Shown here piece by piece: positions 17,885 through 26,439 of a DNA stretch of 64,000 nt. The stretch lies in NCBI GenBank assembly GCA_019637645.1, contig JAHBVH010000013.1, positions 62,001-126,000 on the forward strand, read 5' to 3'. Under the pieces are notes generated by a model. It was given only the letters and a program-made list of their open reading frames with translations, searched no databases and was not told the DNA's origin. A program made the position numbers and the translations under genes. This DNA comes from Caldilineaceae bacterium (GTDB lineage Bacteria; Chloroflexota; Anaerolineae; Caldilineales; Caldilineaceae). Every line of letters begins with the position of its first letter. Within the stretch, counting starts at the first letter, position 1.

Positions 17885-19318
17885 CTACCCAATCTTCAAC
17901 GTATACGCATAGTCGCAAGGGGGCTGTGCCGGTAGATCGATGATAAGCGCTTGGTCGGTTACTTGCCAAGTCAATGGGCCGGTGTGGCCGAGTAGCTGGA
18001 TTTGGTGAATCGGCTTTGTCCACAACCCTTTGGCCGCGCCGAGTGATTGGATCACCGCTTTTTCGCTCGGCCAAGCCAGGAGGATGGCATAGAGAGTGTC
18101 GCCTTTTTGGGTAAAGCGAAGATCCTCGCTGGTGAAGGCGCTGCGCTGGGTGTCGGTAAACGCCCCTTCCGCAATTTGGGTGGGGCCTTCGCCAAAGACG
18201 GTCCATGGTCGGGTGTCGTAGATCGCCTCGCCGTTGACTTGGAGCCACTGCCCAATGGTCCGTAACATCTGTTGCTCGGGTTCTGGAATCGTCCCATCCG
18301 CCTTGGGGCCAATATTGAGGAGGAGCGCGCCATTTTTGCTCACAATGTCAATCAGATCCCCAATCACTGTCCCCACGTCCTTGTAGTCTTGCCCCTCCAC
18401 ATAGCCCCACGACCCTTTGGAGAGCGCGCTGTCGGTCTGCCAGAAGAGCCAACGGGTATCGCTCAGTTGCCCCCGTTCAATGTCATAGACGGCCACGCCG
18501 GTGGGGAAGGCATCAAATTTGTGGTTGATCGCCACCCCCTGGTTCCATTGGGCAGCGCGGTTGTAGTAGTAGGCCGCGACTTGTTTCAGATAGGGCTTAA
18601 AGGCCAGATGCATGATCCACCAATCAAACCAGAAGATCTGAGGTTGGTATAGATCGATCAATTCACAACTGCGCAGCAACCACTCCTCTAAGTAGGCTTG
18701 ATCCGGCCCACCATGGATGTAGTTGTCGCGCTTGGGCTGGGCTGGTCCATAGAAGTCGGCGTAGGCTGGGTCATTGACATCCGAATTGAACTGCCGCCCG
18801 CCTTCCAGAAAGAACCAATGCTCGGCGCGATGGCTCGAAACGCCAAAGGTCATCCCGGCCGCGCGGACGGCTTGGGCCAAATCGCCAATGAGATCCCGTT
18901 TCGGCCCCATTTGTGCGGCATTCCACCGGGAAAGCTGGCTGGCATACATCTGGAAGCCGTCATGATGTTCGGCCACGGGCACCACAAAGCGCGCCCCGGC
19001 CTCCTTGAAAAGGTGCGCCCATGCTTGTGGATCGTAGCGCTCGGCTTGGAAGAGGGGGATAAAATCTTTGTAGCCAAATTTGTCTTGCGGGCCATAGGTG
19101 GCGACATGGTGTTCAAAGATAGAGGTGCCTTTTAGATACATCTCGCGGGCATACCATTCGTTGCCAAAGGCCGGCACGCTATAGACACCCCAATGGATAA
19201 AGATGCCAAACTTGGCGTCCTGATACCAAGTGGGGATTGTGTAGGCTTCGAGGGAATCCCACGACGCGGCAAAGGGGCCGGTCGCAATGGTCCGCTGGAT
19301 CTGTTCTAGGGTTAGCAT
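17885..19318 (-). CDS. Alpha-L-fucosidase, GH29
   Basis: 477 residues from the ATG at 19318, with GGAG upstream. A 17-codon extension to 19369 is less likely. GH29 features: HWGVYSVPAFGNEWY at 42-56, the EHHDGF substrate loop at 117-122, WNAA at 132-135, and Asp232 in FWFDWW as the probable retaining nucleophile. No signal peptide is seen, so it probably works in the cytoplasm on imported fucosylated oligosaccharides. It removes terminal L-fucose. The gene is divergent from the isomerase/dehydrogenase pair at 19515-21325. The catalytic acid is variable in GH29 and was not assigned. Confidence 0.9.
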   Translation of the reverse strand: MLTLEQIQRTIATGPFAASWDSLEAYTIPTWYQDAKFGIFIHWGVYSVPAFGNEWYAREMYLKGTSIFEHHVATYGPQDKFGYKDFIPLFQAERYDPQAWAHLFKEAGARFVVPVAEHHDGFQMYASQLSRWNAAQMGPKRDLIGDLAQAVRAAGMTFGVSSHRAEHWFFLEGGRQFNSDVNDPAYADFYGPAQPKRDNYIHGGPDQAYLEEWLLRSCELIDLYQPQIFWFDWWIMHLAFKPYLKQVAAYYYNRAAQWNQGVAINHKFDAFPTGVAVYDIERGQLSDTRWLFWQTDSALSKGSWGYVEGQDYKDVGTVIGDLIDIVSKNGALLLNIGPKADGTIPEPEQQMLRTIGQWLQVNGEAIYDTRPWTVFGEGPTQIAEGAFTDTQRSAFTSEDLRFTQKGDTLYAILLAWPSEKAVIQSLGAAKGLWTKPIHQIQLLGHTGPLTWQVTDQALIIDLPAQPPCDYAYTLKIG

Positions 19319-19514
19319 AAAAGGTCTATTCTCCGCTCTGTGCGTAGGTCTGTAAATGGCTATTTGCATCGCTGCGCACTATTTGTTGACTTGCCGCGCT
19401 CTACAGTAGAATCAACACAGACAAGGTAATTGTCGTCGTTCCCTTTTATTATACGCCATGAAGGGGAGCATGACCGTAAATCAACCCCATAAACCAACCT
19501 AGAAAGAATCAACA

Positions 19515-20348
19515 ATGCGTCTTGGCGCTCCTCTTCCCCAGTCCTATGCTGATCCAGCGGCATGGGTGGCTGCTGTGCAAGCAAAAGGCTATCGCGCTGC
19601 CTATTGTCCGCTCAAGCCGGATGCCGACCCGGCCCTGATTGCCGCCTATCGCCAAGCAGCACAGGCCGCCGATCTTGTGATCGCCGAAGTGGGCGCGTGG
19701 AGCAACCCGCTCAGTCCGGACCCAGCCATACGCGCGGCGGCGCTAGAGAAATGCAAAGCGTCCCTCTGGTTGGCTGAGCAGATCGGGGCGCGGTGTTGTG
19801 TCAATATTGCGGGCTCGCGCGGGGGAAAGTGGGATGGGCCACATCCCGCCGATCTGACCGAAGAAACTTTTGATCTGATTGTGACAACCACGCGCGAAAT
19901 CATCGACGCGGTCCAGCCCACCCAGACGGTCTATGCCCTGGAAACGATGCCCTGGATGTACCCCGATTCGGTGGAGAGCTACCAGCGGCTGATCCAAGCG
20001 ATTGACCGGCCTGGCTTTGGCGTCCACTTTGATCCAGTGAACCTCGTGAACAGCCCCCAACGCTATTTCCAGAACACAGAGCTCATCCGTACCGCGGTCG
20101 CCGCGTTGGGGCCAGCCATCCGCAGCGTCCATGTCAAAGACATTCGCCTGGCAACGCACTTGACGGTCCACCTGGATGAAGTACGCCCCGGTCAGGGTGG
20201 GCTCGATCTGCCCACCTTGCTGCGGGAGTTGGCCTGCTTGTCCCCGGATCTCCCCATCATGTTAGAGCATCTGCCCAACGAAACCGAGTATGACCTGGCG
20301 GCCGCCCATGTGCGCGCCGTCGCCAAAGAAGAAGGAATCCTTGTATGA
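19515..20348 (+). CDS. Sugar phosphate isomerase/epimerase-like TIM barrel protein
   Basis: 277 residues of the xylose isomerase-like/AP endonuclease family 2 barrel. The four usual metal ligands can be placed: Glu143 in ALETMPW, Asp173 in HFDPVN, His206 in SVHVKD and Glu251 in MLEHLP. Such proteins isomerise or epimerise keto-sugars or sugar phosphates, or act as hydrolases of keto-sugar derivatives. Its stop overlaps the start of the next gene by four bases (ATGA), so it is coupled to a dehydrogenase-like protein. The pair is divergent from the fucosidase, which suggests linked sugar use. Confidence 0.85.
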   Translation: MRLGAPLPQSYADPAAWVAAVQAKGYRAAYCPLKPDADPALIAAYRQAAQAADLVIAEVGAWSNPLSPDPAIRAAALEKCKASLWLAEQIGARCCVNIAGSRGGKWDGPHPADLTEETFDLIVTTTREIIDAVQPTQTVYALETMPWMYPDSVESYQRLIQAIDRPGFGVHFDPVNLVNSPQRYFQNTELIRTAVAALGPAIRSVHVKDIRLATHLTVHLDEVRPGQGGLDLPTLLRELACLSPDLPIMLEHLPNETEYDLAAAHVRAVAKEEGILV

Positions 20349-21325
20349 GTCAGTCAATTTTTGCCATTACCTTCACCGCCCGCGAACAGGCCGAGCTGTT
20401 GCCGGTGACCGATGAGAGCCTTGACCCCGCGCCCAATGAGATTGCTGGGCGCACCTTGGTGACACTAGCCAGCCCTGGCACCGAACTCAATGGCGCGTAT
20501 ATCGGCAATCAATTTCCCCGCCAGCCTGGCTATGCCGCTATTTTTGAAGTAGAGCGCGTGGGGGCCGAAGTCGAAGGAGTACAGCCCGGCGAGTTGCGCT
20601 TTTGTATGGGCCGTCACCGCTCCTATCAGCGCTTTCCTGTGGTCGAAACCGTCGCTGTCCCGGCTGGATTGGCCCCCGAACGCGCCGTCTTTACCCGTCT
20701 CATGGGGGTGACCATGGCGACCTTGACGACGACCCCGGCGCGTCCGCCGGCATTGGTGATGGTGACCGGCTTAGGGCCGGTGGGCAACCTGGGCGCGCAG
20801 ATCTTCCAAAGCTGCGGCTATCAGGTCTTGGTCGTTGATCCCGATCCGACGCGTCAGGAGCTTGCCAATCATGTGGGGTTGAGCCGCGTCTATGCTAGCG
20901 TGCCCAAAGAGGACGCTACCGTGGCTGGTCAAGTGGCGTTACAATTGGAGTGCTCCGGCCATGAGCAGGCCGCGGTCGATGGTTGTCATGTGTTGCAAAA
21001 ATATGGGGAACTGAGCCAGATCGGCGCACCGTGGTCACAGCGGAACAATGCCACCGCCCATGAATTGCTGCGGCTCATTTTCTTCAACTATCTCACCGTG
21101 CGCAGTGGCTGGGAATGGCAACTGCCCAATCATCCCACCACCTTCCGCCGCGGCAGCATCTTTGAAAACTATGCGGCTGGGTTACAGTGGCTGCATGAGG
21201 AGCGGGTCAAAGTGGATGGACTCTATGAATTGATGGACCCCAGCAAGGCCCAAGCGGCCTATCAGGATATTCTGCACCGCCGCCTGACCTCGCTGGCCCC
21301 CATGTTTGATTGGCGTGGGGTGTAG
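20345..21325 (+). CDS. MDR-family dehydrogenase-like protein without classical zinc ligands
   Basis: 326 residues. The N-terminal GroES-like part contains SPGTELN in the place where zinc enzymes have the catalytic Cys. The nucleotide site is VTGLGPVGNLG and is followed by VDPDPTR, which suggests NAD(P). No structural zinc cysteine cluster is present. This matches the 'zinc-binding dehydrogenase' subgroup often paired with sugar isomerases and oxidoreductases in carbohydrate loci. AAGGAAT lies before the ATG and the first four bases overlap the isomerase stop. The likely role is oxidation or reduction of a sugar derivative made by its partner. Confidence 0.8.
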   Translation: MSQSIFAITFTAREQAELLPVTDESLDPAPNEIAGRTLVTLASPGTELNGAYIGNQFPRQPGYAAIFEVERVGAEVEGVQPGELRFCMGRHRSYQRFPVVETVAVPAGLAPERAVFTRLMGVTMATLTTTPARPPALVMVTGLGPVGNLGAQIFQSCGYQVLVVDPDPTRQELANHVGLSRVYASVPKEDATVAGQVALQLECSGHEQAAVDGCHVLQKYGELSQIGAPWSQRNNATAHELLRLIFFNYLTVRSGWEWQLPNHPTTFRRGSIFENYAAGLQWLHEERVKVDGLYELMDPSKAQAAYQDILHRRLTSLAPMFDWRGV

Positions 21326-21336
21326 AGCCATGCACT

Positions 21337-21370
21337 ACGGTCACTGGTTTACCCAACAACCAGTGACCGT
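21337..21370. terminator. Two-way stem-loop between convergent genes
   Basis: Arms at 21337-21349 and 21358-21370 pair over 13 bases with an 8-base loop, and overlap the minus-strand stop at 21349. No T-run follows on the plus strand. Confidence 0.55.
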
Positions 21371-21774
21371 TCAAGCTCGGTAGCTGCTGTAACAAGCTCC
21401 TTCGTTGAAGGGCGGTCTGCTGATTTTAGCGTGCGTCCATATCTTTCACAAAAAAAACGAACGCATTCTGGCGCCAGATCGATGGCAGTTTCATCATAGA
21501 GACCGGTTCTCGGGTTCAGCCAATTTAATGAATAGTTCCCTTCAACGAGGCGAAAGCGATCTTGATTGCGTAGTGGTTGAAAGACACCGCCAGGGTTGTG
21601 TTCAACAAAGAGTGGCTGGAAATCTAATTCATAAATGGAAACATCCAGTTCTTCTTCAAACCATAAACGGAGTACATAATCACAAACATACTCAGCCTTT
21701 AGCAAACCTCGTTCGTCGTGGTCTACCCAATTCTGCTCATTATCAGCATACGCTTGCCATTCTTGCCAATCCAT
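21349..21774 (-). CDS. DUF2442 domain protein
   Basis: 141 residues. The middle (about 25-115) fits DUF2442: a strand pair ending in a 'PL' segment, FQPLRNQDRF, then ETAIDLAPECV. DUF2442 genes commonly follow a DUF4160 gene, and here the DUF4160 frame ends 3 bases upstream. The pair resembles a toxin-antitoxin-like or nucleic-acid-linked module by its mobility and size, but no activity is established. GTGGGG precedes the ATG. The upstream partner is damaged, so this gene may now lack its normal partner or promoter. Confidence 0.72.
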   Translation of the reverse strand: MDWQEWQAYADNEQNWVDHDERGLLKAEYVCDYVLRLWFEEELDVSIYELDFQPLFVEHNPGGVFQPLRNQDRFRLVEGNYSLNWLNPRTGLYDETAIDLAPECVRFFCERYGRTLKSADRPSTKELVTAATELERSLVVG

Positions 21775-21777
21775 TAT

Positions 21778-21999
21778 TTACCCCACAATTCGTACTAGCT
21801 CACCACGTTTCGCTTTCTGCCATTCATCCAGAAGTTCATGTTCGTGAGCAGCAACCCAAGCTTTGATCAATTTGCGAAGGGCTGACGGTAGCTCTTTCCC
21901 TGGCCTCATCCATGTTCGCGTCTGAATTTCGATTCGATCATTGCGGACATCGCTTTGATACTTTACATGCACATGAGGAGGAGCATGGTCGTTATAGTT
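21778..21999 (-). pseudogene. DUF4160 gene, 5' end removed at a repeat junction
   Basis: The frame reads NYNDHAPPHVHVKY at its upstream end, the conserved start of the DUF4160 core, then continues to a normal C-terminus (LLDEWQKAKRGELVRIVG). The family's first 10-15 residues before this motif are missing, because an in-frame TAG at 22000-22002 sits exactly where the repeat at 22001-22085 begins. The only in-frame start left is a GTG at 21972, inside the motif. This is best read as a gene cut by insertion of the repeat, or by a deletion ending at it. Confidence 0.65.
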
Positions 22000-22000
22000 C

Positions 22001-22085
22001 TAGGAGCTACGCACTTGAGCCAGACCTGACAGCTTTAACAAACCTGTCAGGTCTCTGGTCACACTGATCAACTGCGTAACTTCTA
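22001..22085. repeat. Repeat family 1, 85-base element with inverted ends
   Basis: Left end TAGGAGCTACGCA and right end TGCGTAACTTCTA are inverted copies with two mismatches. The inner hairpin is built on ACCTGACAG and CTGTCAGGT. It abuts the truncated DUF4160 frame at 21999. Confidence 0.75.
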
Positions 22086-22210
22086 GTCGGTATGTCAAAA
22101 GCCGCGAAATCGTAGGGGTTCCCGGTAATCGCGGCGCGTCCTGGATCGGTTGTAAAGGTCTGCGGGAAGAAGTTCGGTAGCTCTATGAATGTCATCTCTT
22201 CATCCTTCAT
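22086..22210 (-). pseudogene. Small unrecognised reading frame cut by the repeat
   Basis: A minus-strand frame from an ATG at 22210 encodes about 41 residues of protein-like sequence (FFPQTFTTDPGRAAITGNPYD) and then runs into the repeat at 22085. It is not the missing DUF4160 start. It may be the front of a gene whose rest was lost when the repeat arrived. I do not recognise the family. Confidence 0.3.
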
Positions 22211-22475
22211 CGTTGCCGTCCCTCACCGTTGCCTTTCTACGCCGCAACAGTGCCCACCCCTTTATCCGCGGCCTATACTGCCGCAGCTTGAATCAACAGT
22301 CATTCAGCCTATTGAACAGCGCCTAGTTTTGAGGCCAACAGCATAGCGCTTCCCATCCTCTCGTAACAGTGAAGCGCATCATGGAGCACGCCCGGCTCTC
22401 ATATGATTTCATGGGCGTCGTCTCACCTTTTGCGAGGAGGTTATTCACTGGGCAGGAGCATGCCGGACGGATCTA
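22211..22475. other. Gene-free stretch
   Basis: No reading frame, RNA or clear promoter could be supported. It leads into two repeats (22476 and 22511) and then the glycosyltransferase ending at 22778. Confidence 0.5.
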
Positions 22476-22504
22476 GCCGCTGAGGCGGCTTCTCGTTGTT
22501 AGCG
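22476..22504. repeat. Repeat family 3, half copy
   Basis: GCCGCTGAGGCGGCTTCTC followed by GTTGTTAGCG matches the right arm of the palindrome at 1474-1538 with two differences. The left arm is absent. Confidence 0.6.
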
Positions 22505-22510
22505 GCGGGT

Positions 22511-22630
22511 TGATGAAGGGTAAGCAATGAATGCGGTAGAGCTCACTCGTGCGCTTTAGCACAGCTTGACCGAGCCGGCGCTGATTTCAATCAGCGCTGG
22601 TTTACCGAATGTAATGGTTAATGTTCATCA
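22511..22630. repeat. Repeat family 5, copy 2
   Basis: TGATGAA (22511-22517) and TTCATCA (22624-22630) close a core that matches 14731-14844 closely, including GCGCTGATTTCAATCAGCGC. The first inner hairpin (TGCGCTTTAGCACA) has a mismatch here that copy 1 lacks. Confidence 0.7.
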
Positions 22631-22777
22631 GGCGGTGCTTGCCCTTCGTCCGCGGGGCTTTGCCCGTCCGTTGCTTCCATAAGCGTATATTCTACGGCGT
22701 TTTCCTCTCGGAAAAAAGAAAACCGCAGAATTCGCCTGAATCCTGCGGTTCATGGATAGCAAGGAGCGGTGTGGGGG

Positions 22778-24316
22778 TTACGGTGTGGAGGTCGTGTTTC
22801 TGGGCGCTGGCGCGGCAGGCTGTAAGGCGGTGCTGGCTGGTGGGGTAAAGAAGGCGGGTGGCATTTGGCAATAGCCGGTCAACCAAGCTTGTATTTCTAG
22901 GAAGGGTAGCGACTGGGACGCGGCTGCGATTTGGCGCGTCGGTGGCGTTGCGCGTTCCGCTGCTTGGGCATGGGCCACGGCTTGATATTGGAAGCCATTG
23001 ATCATCCAGGCAAAGGTCAGAATCGTGACACAGGTAAAGGCATAACCCGGCACCATGCGTAATGGCCCGGCCAGCGACATGCGATTTTGATTCCACCGCG
23101 TGATCCACCCTTGTTGATTCATGGTAAAGAAGGCGTAGATCTTGACAATCGCGGTCCAGTAGCTAAAAAAGACATACCAAGGCAAAATGCGTACATTCCA
23201 GCGGTTGCGCCGCAGATGCGGCCAGATCTTGATGGTGCGGGACAGCAACCACCAGAAGAGCAAAAAGAGGACGACCGACCACCGTTGTTCAACCGCCGAG
23301 TTGATCAAATAGACGGGGCCAACCAAGGTTGTCAGTGGCTGGACGAGCCGATCCAGCAGGTGGAAGAGCAGAATCGGTTTGCGCCAAATCCACCGGCTAA
23401 AGAGCGCTTTGAGATCGGCGCGCCAGCTGTTGCGCGCCCAACGGAGGCGCTGCTTGAGGAAGCTCTGCATTTCGGTGGCACCAGGGGTGTAGACACAAGC
23501 CGTTTCCTGATAGCGCACTTTCCAACCTTCACCTTGTACCAATAAAGTCAACGCTTTGTCGTCGCCGCTGATCACTGGGCGTCCAAAGAACGTTTCGTGG
23601 AGCAAATCGTCGAGCACAGGGAGCACCGCCGAACGCCGGTAGACAGCGGTTCGTCCCGACAAACAGGTGACGGCGTCACCAAAGGCCGTCAGAAACCGAA
23701 TTTCATCGGTATAACGAATGTCTAAATAGACATCAAACAGGCGCTGGGCCAGGGCTTTGGGGTGAAAGACATTTTGTCGGGTGGTTACACCGCCCACGCT
23801 GGGGTCCACAAAAGGGGCGACGGCATTGACCAGCACATCGTCGTCCCAAATGGTATCGCTATCTACTAGAAAGATAATCGTGCCACTGGAGTGTAACATC
23901 CCATCGACCAACGCCGGGCGCTTGCCCGGCTTCTGAGTCACGATCATCTTCATCTGGATGCCATGGCCAGCCCATTCTTCGGTAAAGGCTTGGAAGATCT
24001 GCATACAGCGTTCATCGGAGTGATCGATCACGGCGATGAGTTCGCTTGGTCCGTTGCTGGCCCAGGAGTGTAAGGCCGCGCGAAAGACATCGGGTGCTTC
24101 ATTGTAAACGGGTGTGATCACACTGGTGGTTGGCCGGTAGTCATTGGGGGGGGTAGGCCGATAAAAGGTGCCGATCAAGCGGCGTAGCCCCCAAATGCCC
24201 CAACGCCAAGCGCCAATCGCCCCAATCGGGGTTGAAAAGATCAAATAGATCAAGAGGACATAGATATACGCCATGCCACTGACCGCCGAATGGCACATGA
24301 TATCAAAGATGCTCAT
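22778..24316 (-). CDS. Membrane processive glycosyltransferase, GT2 (hyaluronan/cellulose synthase-like)
   Basis: 512 residues from the ATG at 24316, where a signal-anchor-like helix begins. A 123-codon extension to 24685 has no protein character. An N-terminal membrane helix lies at about 12-35. The GT2 domain has the acidic residues of AVIDHSD, the metal-binding DSD at 152-154, GDD at 251-253, and QRLRW at 289-293, the mark of processive beta-glycan synthases. Several C-terminal membrane helices follow, then a Pro/Ala-rich tail. The likely role is polymerising and exporting a surface or capsule polysaccharide. No partner export gene is nearby. Confidence 0.85.
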   Translation of the reverse strand: MSIFDIMCHSAVSGMAYIYVLLIYLIFSTPIGAIGAWRWGIWGLRRLIGTFYRPTPPNDYRPTTSVITPVYNEAPDVFRAALHSWASNGPSELIAVIDHSDERCMQIFQAFTEEWAGHGIQMKMIVTQKPGKRPALVDGMLHSSGTIIFLVDSDTIWDDDVLVNAVAPFVDPSVGGVTTRQNVFHPKALAQRLFDVYLDIRYTDEIRFLTAFGDAVTCLSGRTAVYRRSAVLPVLDDLLHETFFGRPVISGDDKALTLLVQGEGWKVRYQETACVYTPGATEMQSFLKQRLRWARNSWRADLKALFSRWIWRKPILLFHLLDRLVQPLTTLVGPVYLINSAVEQRWSVVLFLLFWWLLSRTIKIWPHLRRNRWNVRILPWYVFFSYWTAIVKIYAFFTMNQQGWITRWNQNRMSLAGPLRMVPGYAFTCVTILTFAWMINGFQYQAVAHAQAAERATPPTRQIAAASQSLPFLEIQAWLTGYCQMPPAFFTPPASTALQPAAPAPRNTTSTP

Positions 24317-24753
24317 GCCCCGTTTTCCCTTCTTCTGATGCCCGGCCACAAGACCGGTCTTGCTGTGCTGCGATTGGTTTGGGGCGAGACGGGGCGCTGT
24401 TGCCCTGTCAAAGGTGTGTGGACAGGATGAATGACGCGCCAAACCAGCTTTTGTTGCGCTTGGGCAAAAAGCATGGATGCCGCGGCTCATCTGGCAATAT
24501 CCACCTTGACCAAATCTTTCCTGCCCAAATCTTGTTCGGTAACTCAAGGGAACGAAGGCATCAGCCACGGCCATTTTTCGCATTTTTACGAAATCTGATG
24601 TGCTGTTGGCGCGCTGCTCGCTCGAACGGTCACCCGGCCTTGTCGCTTGCGTCGTACTACACTCGGTGAATGAGCCTTGAACCATTCATTGGATCAACCC
24701 AGGACTTTTGCTTCGTTGTCATACCTGCCATTATAGAGAAAAGGATTAACAAA
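24317..24753. other. Upstream region of the glycosyltransferase
   Basis: No supported gene. A long in-frame extension of the glycosyltransferase crosses it but lacks protein character. It presumably carries the promoter and leader of that gene. Confidence 0.45.
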
Positions 24754-24825
24754 ATGTTTACGAAAGAACAACAGGAGGTTAAAGGGGGCGAAGCTTGCAA
24801 AAGTGCAAGCAAAGGAGGAAGATAA
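24754..24825 (+). CDS. Possible 23-residue micro-ORF
   Basis: An ATG at 24754 is preceded by AAGGA at good spacing and followed by 23 codons, rich in Lys, Gly and Glu, to TAA. The frame contains a small hairpin (GCTTGC/GCAAGC, about 24793-24810). No family is recognised and it could be chance. Confidence 0.22.
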   Translation: MFTKEQQEVKGGEACKSASKGGR

Positions 24826-24839
24826 TCGATGCTAGGTGG

Positions 24840-24924
24840 TAGGTGTTACGCCCTTGGACAAAACCTGACAGGTTTTCAAAACCTGTCAGGTTTCTCAGCG
24901 CACCACTTCACTGCGTAATGTCTA
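24840..24924. repeat. Repeat family 1, 85-base element supplying a stop codon
   Basis: Left end TAGGTGTTACGCCC and right end GCGTAATGTCTA are inverted. The inner hairpin ACCTGACAGG / CCTGTCAGGT is perfect. The terminal CTA (24922-24924) reads as TAG on the minus strand and is the stop codon of the aminotransferase. Confidence 0.75.
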
Positions 24925-26223
24925 TACTTCCTGTAGCGCTGCGGCAACCGCGTGCAGGGTCTGCTCTATTTGCGCTTCGGTGTGGGCGGCGGAGATATAC
25001 CAAACGCCGCGTTCAATGAGACGTACCCCCTGTTGCAGCATGGCGACACAAAAACGACTGTAGCGCTCTTTGTCGCAAGATTGGGCATAGTCTCGGTAAT
25101 CGCGGATGGCGGGCAGCTCGGTGAAGGAGAGATGAAAGGCCGTGGGCAGCCCTTGGACATGGAGCGGCAGCCCCAAGCGCTGACCAATGGCGCGGATCTC
25201 GGTCATCAGGGTGGTGCCGGTCTGCTCGAGTTGGCGATAGATTGCTCCATTGTCCTTTTCCAATTCGGCAATGGCAGCCGCCGACGCCGCCATGGAAATG
25301 ACATTGCTATTAAAGGTGCCCGAGTGATTGACCCCTTCGGCAAAGCGCTGCATGTAGGCTTGTTTTCCCACGAGCGCGGCATTGGCAAAGCCGCCAGCCA
25401 TGGCTTTCGCAAAGCTAGCTAAATCCCCCGTGACGCCAAAGCGGCCTTGCGCACCCTGGAGCCCCAAGCGGAAGCCGGTAATTGTTTCGTCGATGTAGAG
25501 CAGCGCACCATATTGATCACAAAGCTGACGCAGGCCAGCCAAGAAGCCTGGTTCCGGTGGAATCGCGCCGGTGTTACACATCATCGCTTCCGTCATCACC
25601 GCGGCGATCTCATGCCCATGTTCGGCAAAGAGCCGCTCCACCAAGCTGAGATCGTTCCAGGGCAGCACAAAAAAGTCGGTCAACGCACTGCTGGTTTGGC
25701 CGGGCGTACCAGGCAGGACATTGGGCGCTTCGCGGGGTCCGGCCTTGTCCAATGGCGGCGCAACGCTGACCAAGACATTGTCAAACCAGCCATGATAGTG
25801 CCCCTCAAAGCGGAGGATCTTGGTGCGCCCTGTGATGGCACGCGCGAGGCGCATGGCCGCTTGCACCATTTCCGAACCACTGAGGCCAAAGCGACACAGT
25901 TCTGCCCCTGGCACCAACTGTACCATTTTTTCCGCGACGGTAATTTCCAGTTCATGCTGCCCGGCAAAGAGTTGGCCTTTTTGCATCGCCGCGTTAACCC
26001 CAGCCAAGACAGCAGGGTGGGAGTGGCCCAAGATCATCGGCCCTTGACCAAGGACATAGTCGATGTAGCCATTACCATCGACATCGTAGATCATCGCGCC
26101 GGAAGCCCGTTCAAAAAAAAGGGGGATTGGTTTGCTCAACAAGCGTACATTGCTACTCACGCCGCCGGCGAGCGACGATTGGGCTCGCGTAAAGAGTTCT
26201 TGCGAGCGTTGCCAGTTGGTCAT
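24922..26223 (-). CDS. Class III PLP aminotransferase, glutamate-1-semialdehyde aminomutase-like
   Basis: 433 residues of the class III aminotransferase fold. Asp245 in YIDETITGFR and Lys273 in SFAKAMAGG are the PLP contacts, and EGHYHGW (140-146) stacks on the ring. It is closest in pattern to glutamate-1-semialdehyde aminomutases, but GLSGSEMVQAAMRLAR replaces the usual NSGTEA motif. A haem role (hemL) is therefore doubtful, and a transaminase or aminomutase acting on another amino acid is more likely. AAGGAAA precedes the ATG. It stands alone, and its stop codon lies at the end of a repeat. Confidence 0.85.
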   Translation of the reverse strand: MTNWQRSQELFTRAQSSLAGGVSSNVRLLSKPIPLFFERASGAMIYDVDGNGYIDYVLGQGPMILGHSHPAVLAGVNAAMQKGQLFAGQHELEITVAEKMVQLVPGAELCRFGLSGSEMVQAAMRLARAITGRTKILRFEGHYHGWFDNVLVSVAPPLDKAGPREAPNVLPGTPGQTSSALTDFFVLPWNDLSLVERLFAEHGHEIAAVMTEAMMCNTGAIPPEPGFLAGLRQLCDQYGALLYIDETITGFRLGLQGAQGRFGVTGDLASFAKAMAGGFANAALVGKQAYMQRFAEGVNHSGTFNSNVISMAASAAAIAELEKDNGAIYRQLEQTGTTLMTEIRAIGQRLGLPLHVQGLPTAFHLSFTELPAIRDYRDYAQSCDKERYSRFCVAMLQQGVRLIERGVWYISAAHTEAQIEQTLHAVAAALQEV

Positions 26224-26280
26224 GAAAATTTCCTTTCCATCATGCCATCAAAAATAAATGAATAGACCTTTGCCAGAGCT

Positions 26281-26306
26281 ACCTGTCAAGTTTGCAAAAC
26301 CTGATA
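26281..26306. repeat. Fragment of a CTGACAGG-type hairpin
   Basis: ACCTGTCAAGTTTGCAAAAC and the following CTGA resemble one arm and loop of family 1. The other arm has decayed. The rest of 26224-26379 shows nothing else. Confidence 0.4.
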
Positions 26307-26379
26307 CTGCATGGGCTGTTGTCCTGAACAGGGGCTCTACAGGACAAATAAAGAAAGCTGCATTTTTTTGAAAACGAGG

Positions 26380-26408
26380 TTGACAAAATATTAAGAATAA
26401 ACTATAAT
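26380..26408 (+). promoter_or_regulatory. Perfect consensus sigma-70 type promoter
   Basis: TTGACA at 26380-26385, a 17-base AT-rich spacer and TATAAT at 26403-26408 match the housekeeping consensus at every position. The PKD surface protein starts 349 bases downstream. A small ORF and a family 1 repeat lie between, so the target could be the PKD gene with a long leader, the small ORF, or an RNA. Confidence 0.75.
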
Positions 26409-26439
26409 CTCTTCCAGATTACATTGCCTGCTCAGCGCC

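Noticed and set aside
24317..24685. 123-residue N-terminal extension of the GT2 glycosyltransferase
   Set aside because: Low-quality sequence with many Ser, Arg and Cys. The membrane anchor and conserved region begin at the ATG at 24316, which has its own purine-rich upstream region.
24922..26223. Calling the class III aminotransferase hemL
   Set aside because: The NSGTEA loop of true glutamate-1-semialdehyde aminomutase is replaced by GLSGSE, and no haem genes are nearby.
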